Of a DNA stretch of 7,323 nt, positions 1 through 5,334 are shown piece by piece. A model generated the notes under the pieces. It worked only from the letters and a program-made list of their open reading frames with translations, was not told the origin of the DNA and searched no databases. The translations under genes were made by a program, and so were the position numbers. This stretch comes from Caldivirga sp. UBA161. GTDB lineage: Archaea; Thermoproteota; Thermoprotei; Thermoproteales; Thermocladiaceae. Every line of letters starts with the position of its first letter. Positions within the stretch are counted from its first letter, which is position 1. The DNA is taken from contig NZ_DAXS01000013.1 of the NCBI RefSeq assembly GCF_002506515.1, positions 36,415 to 43,737 on the forward strand. Direction: 5' to 3'.

Positions 1-1227
1 AAAATAGCCAGGGAGGCTCAAGCCGCTAGGTTACCGATACAATCCCTTGTTGATAAGGTATCCGCCTACTTCACTTGGGTAGTTATGATGACTGCTGCCG
101 CAGCATTAATTGCTTGGCTTAGCCTAGGGGCTCCGCTTTACTTGGCTGTACTACACATGGCCTCAGTACTGGTTGTGGCCTGTCCCTGCGCCCTTGGTTT
201 AGCTACCCCAATGTCAATAGTTGTTGGTATTAATAAGGCTGCTCAAGATGGCGTATTGATTAAGAGGGGTGAGGCCCTTGAGAAGCTTAGCGGCGTTAGG
301 GTTATTGCATTTGATAAGACTGGGACATTAACTGAGGGTGCGCCTAGGGTCATTAATGCAATTATTGATAAGGAATCATTAATCCTAGCAGCATCAGCCG
401 AGTACCCTTCAAACCACCCATTAGCTAAAGCAATAGTGAAGTACGCTGAATCAATGGGGATTAAGCCAATTAACGCCACTGAGTTTAATCAACTGGAAGG
501 CATGGGCGTCATTGCCGTGATTAACAGTAGAAGTGTGGGTGTCGGCAATGTAAGGTTGGTTAAGGGTATGGAGGCTGGCTTAAGTCCTGAATTCAAGCAA
601 TTAAGTGAAGCTATTGAGAGGGAAGGCTACACTCCGCTTTTCGTGGTGATTGATGGTGTGGTTAAGGGGGTACTTGCCGTGGGTGATCCATTAAGGGCTG
701 ATGCCTATGACGCCATTAATGGGGTTAAGGAAATGGGTTTAAGAACAATAATGCTTACCGGTGATGCTGAGGGGCCAGCCTATACTGTAGCTAAGGTGCT
801 GGGTATTGATGATGTTTACGCAGGCCTAATGCCTAATGATAAGGCTAGGATTATTAGGGATGTTAAGGCTAAATACGGCTCAGTGGCTGTAGTTGGGGAT
901 GGAATTAACGATGCGGTAGCCTTAAATGAGGCGGACGTAGGAATAGCAATGGGTACAGGTAGTGATGTTGCTAAGGAAGCTGGAGACATTGTGCTGGTTT
1001 CAAGTAGTCTTAAGGTTATTCCAAGGCTCATAAGGTTATCGAGAACAGTGGTAAGCAATATTAAATTCAACATACTGTACGCCTTCGCCTACAACATAGC
1101 ACTAATACCAGTGGCAGCTGGCGTAATACCCAATTTAACCCTAAGGCCTGAACTAGCCGGCTTAGCTATGGCGTTAAGTAGCTTAACAGTAACCTTAAAT
1201 GCGTACTCGATTAAATTACGTTCCTAA
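1..1227 (+). CDS. copA: Cu(+)-exporting P1B-type ATPase, C-terminal part (5' end outside window)
   Basis: The frame is open from base 1, so the gene begins upstream; 408 residues are visible and the metal-binding N-terminus, early membrane helices and most of the actuator domain are missing. Seen, in visible numbering: the CPC metal-site motif of the sixth helix (61-63), the phosphorylation motif DKTGTLTEG with Asp105, the HP motif of the nucleotide-binding domain (139-140), TGD (253-255) and GDGIND (299-304). The last two helices carry N-x6-YN-x4-P (357-370) and P-x6-M-x2-SS (383-394), the known signature of the Cu(+)/Ag(+) subgroup P1B-1. The family pumps cytosolic Cu(+) out across the membrane using ATP. 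Oddities: GDGINDAVAL has Val where Pro is usual, and TGD is followed by AEG where TGDN is usual. The protein ends shortly after the last helix, with no C-terminal metal-binding domain. Copper specificity is inferred from the helix motifs. Confidence 0.93.
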   Translation, partial: KIAREAQAARLPIQSLVDKVSAYFTWVVMMTAAAALIAWLSLGAPLYLAVLHMASVLVVACPCALGLATPMSIVVGINKAAQDGVLIKRGEALEKLSGVRVIAFDKTGTLTEGAPRVINAIIDKESLILAASAEYPSNHPLAKAIVKYAESMGIKPINATEFNQLEGMGVIAVINSRSVGVGNVRLVKGMEAGLSPEFKQLSEAIEREGYTPLFVVIDGVVKGVLAVGDPLRADAYDAINGVKEMGLRTIMLTGDAEGPAYTVAKVLGIDDVYAGLMPNDKARIIRDVKAKYGSVAVVGDGINDAVALNEADVGIAMGTGSDVAKEAGDIVLVSSSLKVIPRLIRLSRTVVSNIKFNILYAFAYNIALIPVAAGVIPNLTLRPELAGLAMALSSLTVTLNAYSIKLRS

Positions 1228-1229
1228 GC

Positions 1230-1252
1230 CGGCACATTAGTTAATAATGCCG
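1230..1252. terminator. Possible hairpin between convergent genes
   Basis: CGGCA (1230-1234) pairs with TGCCG (1248-1252), and an inner ATT/AAT can extend the stem. It begins 3 bases after the ATPase stop and lies in the 64-base gap between two tail-to-tail genes, where a bidirectional 3' end would be expected. No T-run follows, and archaeal termination is usually driven by T-rich stretches, so a terminator role is only a guess. Confidence 0.2.
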
Positions 1253-1291
1253 CCATGGTGAATTCCCTTGATTAGGCAGGTAAGCAGTAAG

Positions 1292-1969
1292 TTAGGATAC
1301 TGTTATCTTAACTTGTAGGCATGATTCACTAATACCCTGGTTCTGGGCCTTAATATTAAATAACTCTACGAAACCCTCAAGGTAACTTAGAATTAGCCTA
1401 GAGAACTCCTCATTAAGGTTCTCGCGGCAAACCCTAACAATAGTTGTATTGCCGGCTGAATTCACTTGAACCCTACCTAAGCCTCTTAATTGGAGAATGC
1501 TTAGTTCACTTGCCTTAAAGGAGCCGTACATACTTAACATTAATTCTCCATCTCTCTTACCCATACTCCTCAATATGCTTAACAGTGGCTCAGTTACCTG
1601 GCCTCCGAAAACATCATGATCTATGGCTAATACGTAATTGTTATTGAATGTTGGTATGGATAACGTAGCCATAACGTACGCATCATTATTAAGCACCTTC
1701 TCCATAACATCATAGACAAAGGAGAATTTCCTAAGCATGTTCTCCACATCACTGATTGAGGAGATTGCATTGGTGAAGTCAGCAATAATGTGAATCATCT
1801 TCTGAAACCTATTAAAGGATGCATTAACTATGTTTACCCCATTCTCAGCGAAGGCATCAGAGATAGCCGCTAATATGCCTGGCCTATCCTCATTAAGCCT
1901 TATGATGAATTCAACTATTGTTTTACCACTAGCCTCATATATCATCGCTAACTCTCTATGAAACATCAT
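1292..1969 (-). CDS. ACT domain protein with a V4R-like C-terminal domain; putative ligand sensor
   Basis: 225 residues. Residues about 17-92 form an ACT domain: strand IVEFIIRL, the DRPGI turn (28-32) typical of ACT ligand sites, helix ILAAISDAFAENG, then strands VNIVNASF and MIHIIADFT. ACT domains bind amino acids or similar small molecules and often control metabolic enzymes. Residues about 115-225 look to me like a V4R (4-vinyl reductase) domain: a helix with GKRDGEL (137-143), GLGRVQV (163-169), a strand TIVRV, a helix SYLEGFVELF, and a final Cys-containing strand pair (SESCLQVKITV). This second assignment is pattern recognition, not certainty. There is no DNA-binding domain or catalytic motif, so it may act by partner binding. 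The start at 1969 is chosen because a TATA box is centred about 28 bases upstream and an in-frame stop lies just before it; ATG 1966 is an equal alternative. It is convergent with the ATPase gene, with a 64-base gap. Confidence 0.85.
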   Translation of the reverse strand: MMFHRELAMIYEASGKTIVEFIIRLNEDRPGILAAISDAFAENGVNIVNASFNRFQKMIHIIADFTNAISSISDVENMLRKFSFVYDVMEKVLNNDAYVMATLSIPTFNNNYVLAIDHDVFGGQVTEPLLSILRSMGKRDGELMLSMYGSFKASELSILQLRGLGRVQVNSAGNTTIVRVCRENLNEEFSRLILSYLEGFVELFNIKAQNQGISESCLQVKITVS

Positions 1970-1992
1970 TAAGAACCCTCATACTCACCTCC

Positions 1993-2002
1993 TATTTAAA
2001 TA
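1993..2002 (-). promoter_or_regulatory. TATA box of the ACT-domain gene
   Basis: The palindromic A/T block TATTTAAATA is centred about 28 bases upstream of the ATG at 1969 on the minus strand. This fits a start of transcription at or within about 3 bases of the start codon, so the mRNA is probably leaderless. A purine-rich GGAGGTGA (1985-1992, minus) lies between the box and the expected start site and would then not be transcribed. Confidence 0.6.
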
Positions 2003-2100
2003 TGATACTAAGGCCACTCATTTAATGTACGCTGCTCAGCGTAATTACCCTACTTCAGTTACTGCATGCTGGATGAATGTGATTTTAAGATAAATGTAGG

Positions 2101-2114
2101 TTAAAGCTTAATAA
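2101..2114 (+). promoter_or_regulatory. BRE/TATA element of the tRNA-Val gene
   Basis: TTAAAG followed by CTTAATAA (2107-2114) matches the archaeal order of a purine/A-rich BRE and then a TATA box. Its centre is about 30 bases before the tRNA 5' end at 2140, so transcription would start roughly 3 bases upstream of the mature end, leaving a very short leader for RNase P. A perfect palindrome, GGTCAATGACC (2121-2131), lies between the box and the tRNA. Confidence 0.6.
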
Positions 2115-2139
2115 ACCACTGGTCAATGACCAATAGGGA

Positions 2140-2230
2140 GGGCCCGTAGTCTAGCTTGGTTAGGATGTCCGCCTTACGTGCAGTATGCCAAGAAAGCGGG
2201 AGATCCCGGGTTCAAGTCCCGGCGGGCCCA
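2140..2230 (+). tRNA. tRNA-Val (anticodon UAC) with intron
   Basis: A full cloverleaf can be folded by hand. The acceptor GGGCCCG (2140-2146) pairs perfectly with CGGGCCC (2223-2229), with discriminator A at 2230. The D arm is GTCT/GGAT around AGCTTGGTTA. The anticodon stem is TCCGC (2168-2172) with GCGGG (2196-2200). The variable loop has 5 nt. The T arm is CCGGG/CCCGG around TTCAAGT. The anticodon TAC is at 2175-2177, giving valine. A 16-nt intron interrupts the anticodon loop after position 37; the mature loop would be CTTACGA and the mature tRNA 75 nt before CCA. CCA is not encoded, as is common in archaea. The identity is also supported by the GGGCCCG acceptor typical of archaeal tRNA-Val. 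Confidence 0.96.
2179..2194 (+). other. tRNA intron at canonical position 37/38
   Basis: The precursor folds as a bulge-helix-bulge substrate of the archaeal splicing endonuclease. The central 4-bp helix joins CTTA (2173-2176) to CAAG (2189-2192), with three Watson-Crick pairs and an A2176-C2189 mismatch. The 3-nt bulges are CGT (2177-2179) and AAA (2193-2195). The inner stem is GCA/TGC (2180-2182 with 2186-2188) capped by a 3-nt loop. Cleavage after the second base of each bulge removes exactly 16 nt. Confidence 0.88.
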
Positions 2231-2243
2231 CTAAGGTTTAAAC

Positions 2244-2283
2244 TGTACTTAAACTAACATAGTCCTCTCATGAGTTAAGTACA
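2244..2283. repeat. 9-bp inverted repeat downstream of the tRNA
   Basis: TGTACTTAA (2244-2252) and TTAAGTACA (2275-2283) are perfect reverse complements separated by 22 bases; with one bulged A the stem gains a further CT/AG pair. It starts 13 bases after the tRNA end. It could be a transcript 3' structure or a protein-binding site; nothing decides between them, and chance is possible in A/T-rich DNA. Confidence 0.35.
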
Positions 2284-2346
2284 CTCATTATTGATTAATA
2301 CATGTAATTTGATTAATTTACCGGGTAGGTTCCCAGCAGCATTAAG

Positions 2347-2354
2347 CTTATTAA
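2347..2354 (+). promoter_or_regulatory. TATA box of the MFS transporter gene
   Basis: CTTATTAA is preceded by A/T-rich sequence and centred 25-26 bases upstream of ATG 2376 (22-23 upstream of GTG 2373). It resembles the box of the neighbouring tRNA gene (AGCTTAATAA). The spacing favours ATG 2376 as the start of a leaderless mRNA. Confidence 0.5.
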
Positions 2355-2375
2355 TGATTCATTTACTGGCTTGTG

Positions 2376-3566
2376 ATGAATAAAAGCATTTACTTAATTT
2401 TACTTATCAAAGGGCTAAGAACATTTGTCTTCGGTATTGTTAGCGTGTTGACGCCTATCTACCTGGCCATGTTGGGTTTTCCACCAATTTATGTCGGCAT
2501 CTCCCTATTCCTTATGGTTCTCGGCAATGTACTTTCAAATATACTACTAACTTGGTTTGGTGACATAATAGGCAGAAAGAAGTTATTAATTATCTTCAGT
2601 TTCCTAATGTTCATCTCAGGCATATTATTGTCCTCATCCTCACTATACCCAATAATAGCGGCTGCATTATTGATAGGTAACATAAGTACCACAGGAACTG
2701 AGGCAGGCCCCTTCCAATCAATTGAAACCGGTGTTTTACCTAGGTTTACTGGTAATAAGTTAGGTAGAGTCTTAGGTGTTTACAACCTCATTGGCTACTC
2801 TGCTTCATCAATTGGGGCGCTCACATCATCATTACCAGCCTACTTAGGAAATAACCTTCACATAATTAGGTTAATGTACATACTCTACGCCCTCGCTGGT
2901 TTAATAATGATCATTATCTACAATGCATTAAATGGTATTGAAACAACCAAGAGGAGGCTGGGATTGAGGTGGCTAAGTGGGCTTACGATTAATGATATTA
3001 GGAATTTATCAATATTATTCTCCATAGATGCCTTCGGCGGTGGGTTGGTAACGCAATCACTTTTATCATACTGGTTTTATATCCGCTATGGAGTATCATT
3101 AAGGGAGCTGGGCCTCGTATTCATGGTTGTTAACGTGGTCACTGCAATATCACTGGTCATTGCGCCATTAATAGCTGAGAGGATTGGTAATTTAAGGGCC
3201 ATGGTGTATACGCATTTAGTATCAAACATATTCTTAATACTAGTACCGCTAGCTGGTACGTTTCTAGGGAGCCTAGCATTCCTCCTATTAAGGCAAAGTG
3301 TTTCTCAAATGGATGTACCAACTCGGCAAGCGTTCATGGCGCAAATATTTAATGATGAGGAAAGAGTCGCTGCAAATGCCATAACGAACACTGCGAGAAG
3401 CATTAGTACCTTACCTGGATCACTAATAGCTGGTGATTTAATTTCTCTAACCCTTTACTCTTTACCATTCATAATCAGTGGATCAATGAAGATTATATAC
3501 GACTTAACAATATACCTCATGTACAAGGATAGGACTAAGGAACACTTAGTAAGTAATTCTACGTAA
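2376..3566 (+). CDS. Major facilitator superfamily transporter, substrate unknown
   Basis: 396 residues from ATG 2376; a GTG codon just before it (2373) would add one residue. The protein is almost wholly hydrophobic, with about 11-12 predicted membrane helices in two halves joined by a charged loop near residues 185-210. Seen: MFS motif A in the loop between helices 2 and 3, GDIIGRKK (about 62-69), and a weaker counterpart in the second half, AERIGNLRAM (about 267-276). A conserved-looking stretch near 308-340 (SQMDVPTRQAF, then ERVAANAITNTARS) resembles a broadly distributed branch of MFS proteins that lacks a clear substrate. The length is normal for the family. Role: secondary uptake or efflux across the cytoplasmic membrane driven by an ion gradient, or uniport. 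The gene stands alone, between the tRNA and a gene-free gap, so context gives no hint of substrate. Confidence 0.9.
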   Translation: MNKSIYLILLIKGLRTFVFGIVSVLTPIYLAMLGFPPIYVGISLFLMVLGNVLSNILLTWFGDIIGRKKLLIIFSFLMFISGILLSSSSLYPIIAAALLIGNISTTGTEAGPFQSIETGVLPRFTGNKLGRVLGVYNLIGYSASSIGALTSSLPAYLGNNLHIIRLMYILYALAGLIMIIIYNALNGIETTKRRLGLRWLSGLTINDIRNLSILFSIDAFGGGLVTQSLLSYWFYIRYGVSLRELGLVFMVVNVVTAISLVIAPLIAERIGNLRAMVYTHLVSNIFLILVPLAGTFLGSLAFLLLRQSVSQMDVPTRQAFMAQIFNDEERVAANAITNTARSISTLPGSLIAGDLISLTLYSLPFIISGSMKIIYDLTIYLMYKDRTKEHLVSNST

Positions 3567-3821
3567 AAACTCATCGAGTGCTTAATATTAATCAATATCA
3601 TTAACCTCAGGCTAATGCCTAATGATATACTTACCCTCAGGTTAATTAGAATACTCTTCGAGGCTCATCATTACGGCGGCTTACCTTAATTGCCTAGGAC
3701 TTATTACGCTATGGTTCTTGGAGGCTTGAATCCATTGGCCCATGAAGCTCATAAATTCACATATTAACATGAATAGCTGGTGATTAAAAGATAATGATTC
3801 ATGGGTGTTTGGTTTTAAGAG
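3567..3821. other. Gene-free gap between convergent transporter and glycosyltransferase genes
   Basis: 255 bases with no convincing gene. It holds two overlapping inverted repeats (3595-3646, separate entry), a weak 7-bp pair CATGAAT (3768-3774)/ATTCATG (3797-3803), and, for minus-strand transcripts leaving the glycosyltransferase gene, a modest ATCTTTTAAT stretch near 3785-3794 that could help termination. A 29-codon minus-strand frame (3681-3770) exists but has no support. Confidence 0.5.
3595..3646. repeat. Two overlapping, mutually exclusive inverted repeats
   Basis: Stem 1: ATATCATTA (3595-3603) with TAATGATAT (3620-3628), 9 perfect pairs, with a small GGC/GCC hairpin (3610-3619) inside. 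Stem 2: ATTAACCTCAGG (3600-3611) with CCTCAGGTTAAT (3635-3646), 11 of 12 positions paired. They share bases 3600-3603, so both cannot form at once. They start 29 bases after the transporter stop and could be a 3' end structure or a switch-like element; function is unknown. Confidence 0.45.
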
Positions 3822-4988
3822 TTAAGGTAATGGCCTTAATTTAATACCCCTCTTAACATCATTAATTGTAAATACCCTACCCCTCCAGTTAATTGACTTG
3901 GTGAATGCTGTTGCCATTATTGTAAGCCAGGAGAAGTACACGTTGAGTATTGATGCAGCAGCTAAAGCGTAGGCGTACCTGCTTCCAATATTATTTGCGT
4001 AGAAGGTTTTCTGGGACCTAATCCTACTGACCCTGTAATAATCTTTAGCAACCCCAATTAAGTATGGTAATAGCCCAGGTACTATGGCCCAATTAATGAA
4101 TAATGATAAAGCTAACGCTATTGGCAGTGTTAACGCGTATAGTGTATAGGATGCGGCGTAGAGCATGAATCCATTAAAGCCATATACCTTAACATACCAG
4201 AGCTGCCTAACAGCCCAATTAAACGCATCCCTGACTCCGGAATCCTCCAGTGTAATTACCATAGACCTAGGCGTGAAGCCTACCTTTAATCCCTCCCTAT
4301 GAACCATGTGGGTTATAACATAGTCATCACTGAGGTAGTGGGGTAGGTACTTCACTAACCCCCACTTCAGTACTAGGCTTCTCCAAACCGCTGTTGAGCC
4401 TCCCCAAGTGAACCTAGCGGCTTCATTCTGCATGGCGGTTATCCCAATCATGTTGAAGCTAGCCTTAAGTAGTGAACCAAGGCTTAACCCACTTAATGGC
4501 ACATAGAACCTGTAGGTTGTTGCCGCCCCTGAACCAGCCTTAAGTAGGTTAATTAGATTTATTAACCACTCATCGTGAACATAGGCATCGCTATCAACCA
4601 TAACCACTACATCACCCTTAGCCTCACTAATACCCCTAGCTAAGGCTGAACCCTTACTGGAGCCGGTATTATTAATAATGATCCTGGTGTTACTGTATTG
4701 TTTAATAATCCTACTTACTAAACTATAGGCTGGATCATTAACATCATCAATAATGAATAAGTACTCCCTAACCGCAGGATACTTCTGGCTCAATATGCTT
4801 TTAACATTACCCTCAAGATTCTGGTCAACACCCCTAATCGGCATAATAACGGTAACTGATGGGTACTTACCATCATCAACCGGATCCCTTAAGCCCCTCC
4901 AATACTTAACCTCAAAGTAAAGGGACAACATTGATGAGAGGGTAGCAATCATTATTATGAGTAAGCCAAGGGCCTGCAGTATAAGCAT
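3822..4988 (-). CDS. Membrane-bound glycosyltransferase, GT2/GT21-like
   Basis: 388 residues. An N-terminal membrane anchor (about 2-25) precedes a GT-A catalytic domain starting at SVTVIMPIRG (44-53). Motifs in order: acidic IDDVND (80-85), VDSD (131-134, the metal/nucleotide-sugar DxD), GGSTAVWR (196-203), SDDYVI (220-225, probable catalytic base region), and RQLWY (261-265) in the place of the (Q/R)xxRW motif of processive and ceramide-type enzymes, with Leu where Arg is usual. Two or three C-terminal hydrophobic segments follow (about 273-315 and 338-362), then WRGR (368-371), common in this group. The order resembles ceramide glucosyltransferase relatives. In an archaeon a polar-lipid or lipid-carrier acceptor at the inner membrane face is a reasonable inference, unproven. 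The start at 4988 is supported by a TATA box centred 26-27 bases upstream and an in-frame stop just before it. Confidence 0.9.
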   Translation of the reverse strand: MLILQALGLLIIMIATLSSMLSLYFEVKYWRGLRDPVDDGKYPSVTVIMPIRGVDQNLEGNVKSILSQKYPAVREYLFIIDDVNDPAYSLVSRIIKQYSNTRIIINNTGSSKGSALARGISEAKGDVVVMVDSDAYVHDEWLINLINLLKAGSGAATTYRFYVPLSGLSLGSLLKASFNMIGITAMQNEAARFTWGGSTAVWRSLVLKWGLVKYLPHYLSDDYVITHMVHREGLKVGFTPRSMVITLEDSGVRDAFNWAVRQLWYVKVYGFNGFMLYAASYTLYALTLPIALALSLFINWAIVPGLLPYLIGVAKDYYRVSRIRSQKTFYANNIGSRYAYALAAASILNVYFSWLTIMATAFTKSINWRGRVFTINDVKRGIKLRPLP

Positions 4989-5010
4989 TAGCCATTAGAG
5001 CGGGGAGCAC

Positions 5011-5018
5011 TATTTAAG
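5011..5018 (-). promoter_or_regulatory. TATA box of the glycosyltransferase gene
   Basis: On the minus strand this reads CTTAAATA, centred 26-27 bases upstream of ATG 4988, the spacing expected for a leaderless archaeal transcript. Upstream of it lies TGAGG-TTC-CCTCA (5024-5036 on the plus strand), a perfect 5-bp inverted repeat that could bind a regulator next to the BRE; this is speculative. Confidence 0.6.
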
Positions 5019-5049
5019 CATTATGAGGTTCCCTCAGGGGGTAATATAA

Positions 5050-5154
5050 TTAATTCATCATACCTATTATGAAGCTTCCATAATGTGGATTTCCCGTTAA
5101 TCCTTTGGATGAGTTTAATAGTTTAATGGCTTGCGCATAAACATCATTAATCAT
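5050..5154 (-). CDS. Doubtful 34-residue open frame (small protein or gene remnant)
   Basis: ATG at 5154 to TAA at 5050-5052. The product begins MINDVYAQAIKLLN, which would make an amphipathic helix, and ends GNPHYGSFIIGMMN. The frame stays open for 16 more codons upstream without a better start. Codons (ATT, TTA, AAT, GCC) resemble the neighbours, but the frame is short enough to arise by chance, has no Shine-Dalgarno sequence, and the nearest minus-strand TATA-like block (5193-5198) is about 42 bases from the ATG, further than for the other genes here. I do not recognise it. It could be the tail of a decayed gene. Confidence 0.15.
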   Translation of the reverse strand: MINDVYAQAIKLLNSSKGLTGNPHYGSFIIGMMN

Positions 5155-5302
5155 GGCTTGGCTTAACTCTAAGCTCTCATGATGATGGTGCCTATAAATA
5201 AGTTAAATCTAGGGTTACCTCCACCATTAATGATGTGGTCTTAGGTTCTAGGTGTAGTTAAGTGAATATTGCAAACTGTGATACTTATTGCTTATGCGCA
5301 AG
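5130..5302. repeat. Distant 11-bp inverted repeat with TGCGCA core
   Basis: CTTGCGCATAA (5130-5140) and TTATGCGCAAG (5292-5302) are perfect reverse complements 151 bases apart. The right copy abuts the ribL TATA box. A further GCGCAA (5316-5321) lies exactly 20 bases after the GCGCAA of the right copy (5296-5301), so the two flank the TATA box on the same helix face. This looks like a set of protein-binding sites, though no regulator is identified. Confidence 0.4.
5193..5200. promoter_or_regulatory. Unassigned strong TATA-like sequence
   Basis: TATAAATA is a near-consensus archaeal TATA box. On the plus strand it would start transcription near 5223, giving ribL a leader of about 110 bases; a five-codon frame (ATG 5230) falls there. 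On the minus strand it could serve the doubtful 34-codon frame. No clear BRE precedes it on the plus strand. Confidence 0.3.
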
Positions 5303-5304
5303 TG

Positions 5305-5311
5305 TTTTTAA
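5305..5311 (+). promoter_or_regulatory. TATA box of the FAD synthase gene
   Basis: TTTTTAA, preceded by AAGTG, is centred 26-27 bases upstream of ATG 5335. It lies inside the longer TTG-initiated frame that begins at 5269, which argues that 5269-5334 is promoter, not coding. Confidence 0.55.
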
Positions 5312-5334
5312 CCCAGCGCAACATTAGGCATTTA

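Larger units (their letters stand above)
4989..5334. other. 346-base divergent regulatory region
   Basis: This stretch separates the divergent glycosyltransferase and ribL genes. It contains the glycosyltransferase TATA box (5011-5018, minus) with a small hairpin TGAGG/CCTCA (5024-5036) just upstream of it, a doubtful 34-codon minus-strand frame (5050-5154), an unassigned strong TATA-like sequence (5193-5200), GCGCAA-type repeats (5130-5140, 5292-5302, 5316-5321) and the ribL TATA box (5305-5311). No RNA gene could be supported. Confidence 0.6.

Noticed and set aside
243..1073. Long minus-strand frames (243-479, 816-1073) inside the ATPase gene
   Set aside because: They are shadows of the ATPase reading frame, which has full family motifs; their translations are low-complexity and resemble nothing.
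2310..2345. GGTTC-like words around 2325-2335 and 3710-3735 as possible split-tRNA halves
   Set aside because: No T-arm with GTTCRANTC and pairing stems could be folded, and no complementary leader was seen.
3607..3671. Possible minus-strand C/D box RNA: ATGATGA (3665-3671) followed by CTGA at 3637-3640 and 3607-3610
   Set aside because: Spacing from C to the outer D box (54 bases) is too long, no recognisable C' box follows the inner CTGA, and no terminal stem forms; the CTGA words belong to the inverted repeat.
3681..3770. 29-residue minus-strand frame downstream of the glycosyltransferase gene
   Set aside because: No promoter at the proper distance, no ribosome binding site and no recognisable motif; compatible with chance.
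5179..5185. C-box-like ATGATGA on the plus strand upstream of ribL
   Set aside because: No CTGA D box occurs within the next 100 bases.
5269..5334. 22-residue N-terminal extension of RibL from TTG 5269
   Set aside because: It contains the TATA box placed 26-27 bases before ATG 5335, and the RibL/DUF357 homology begins after that ATG.
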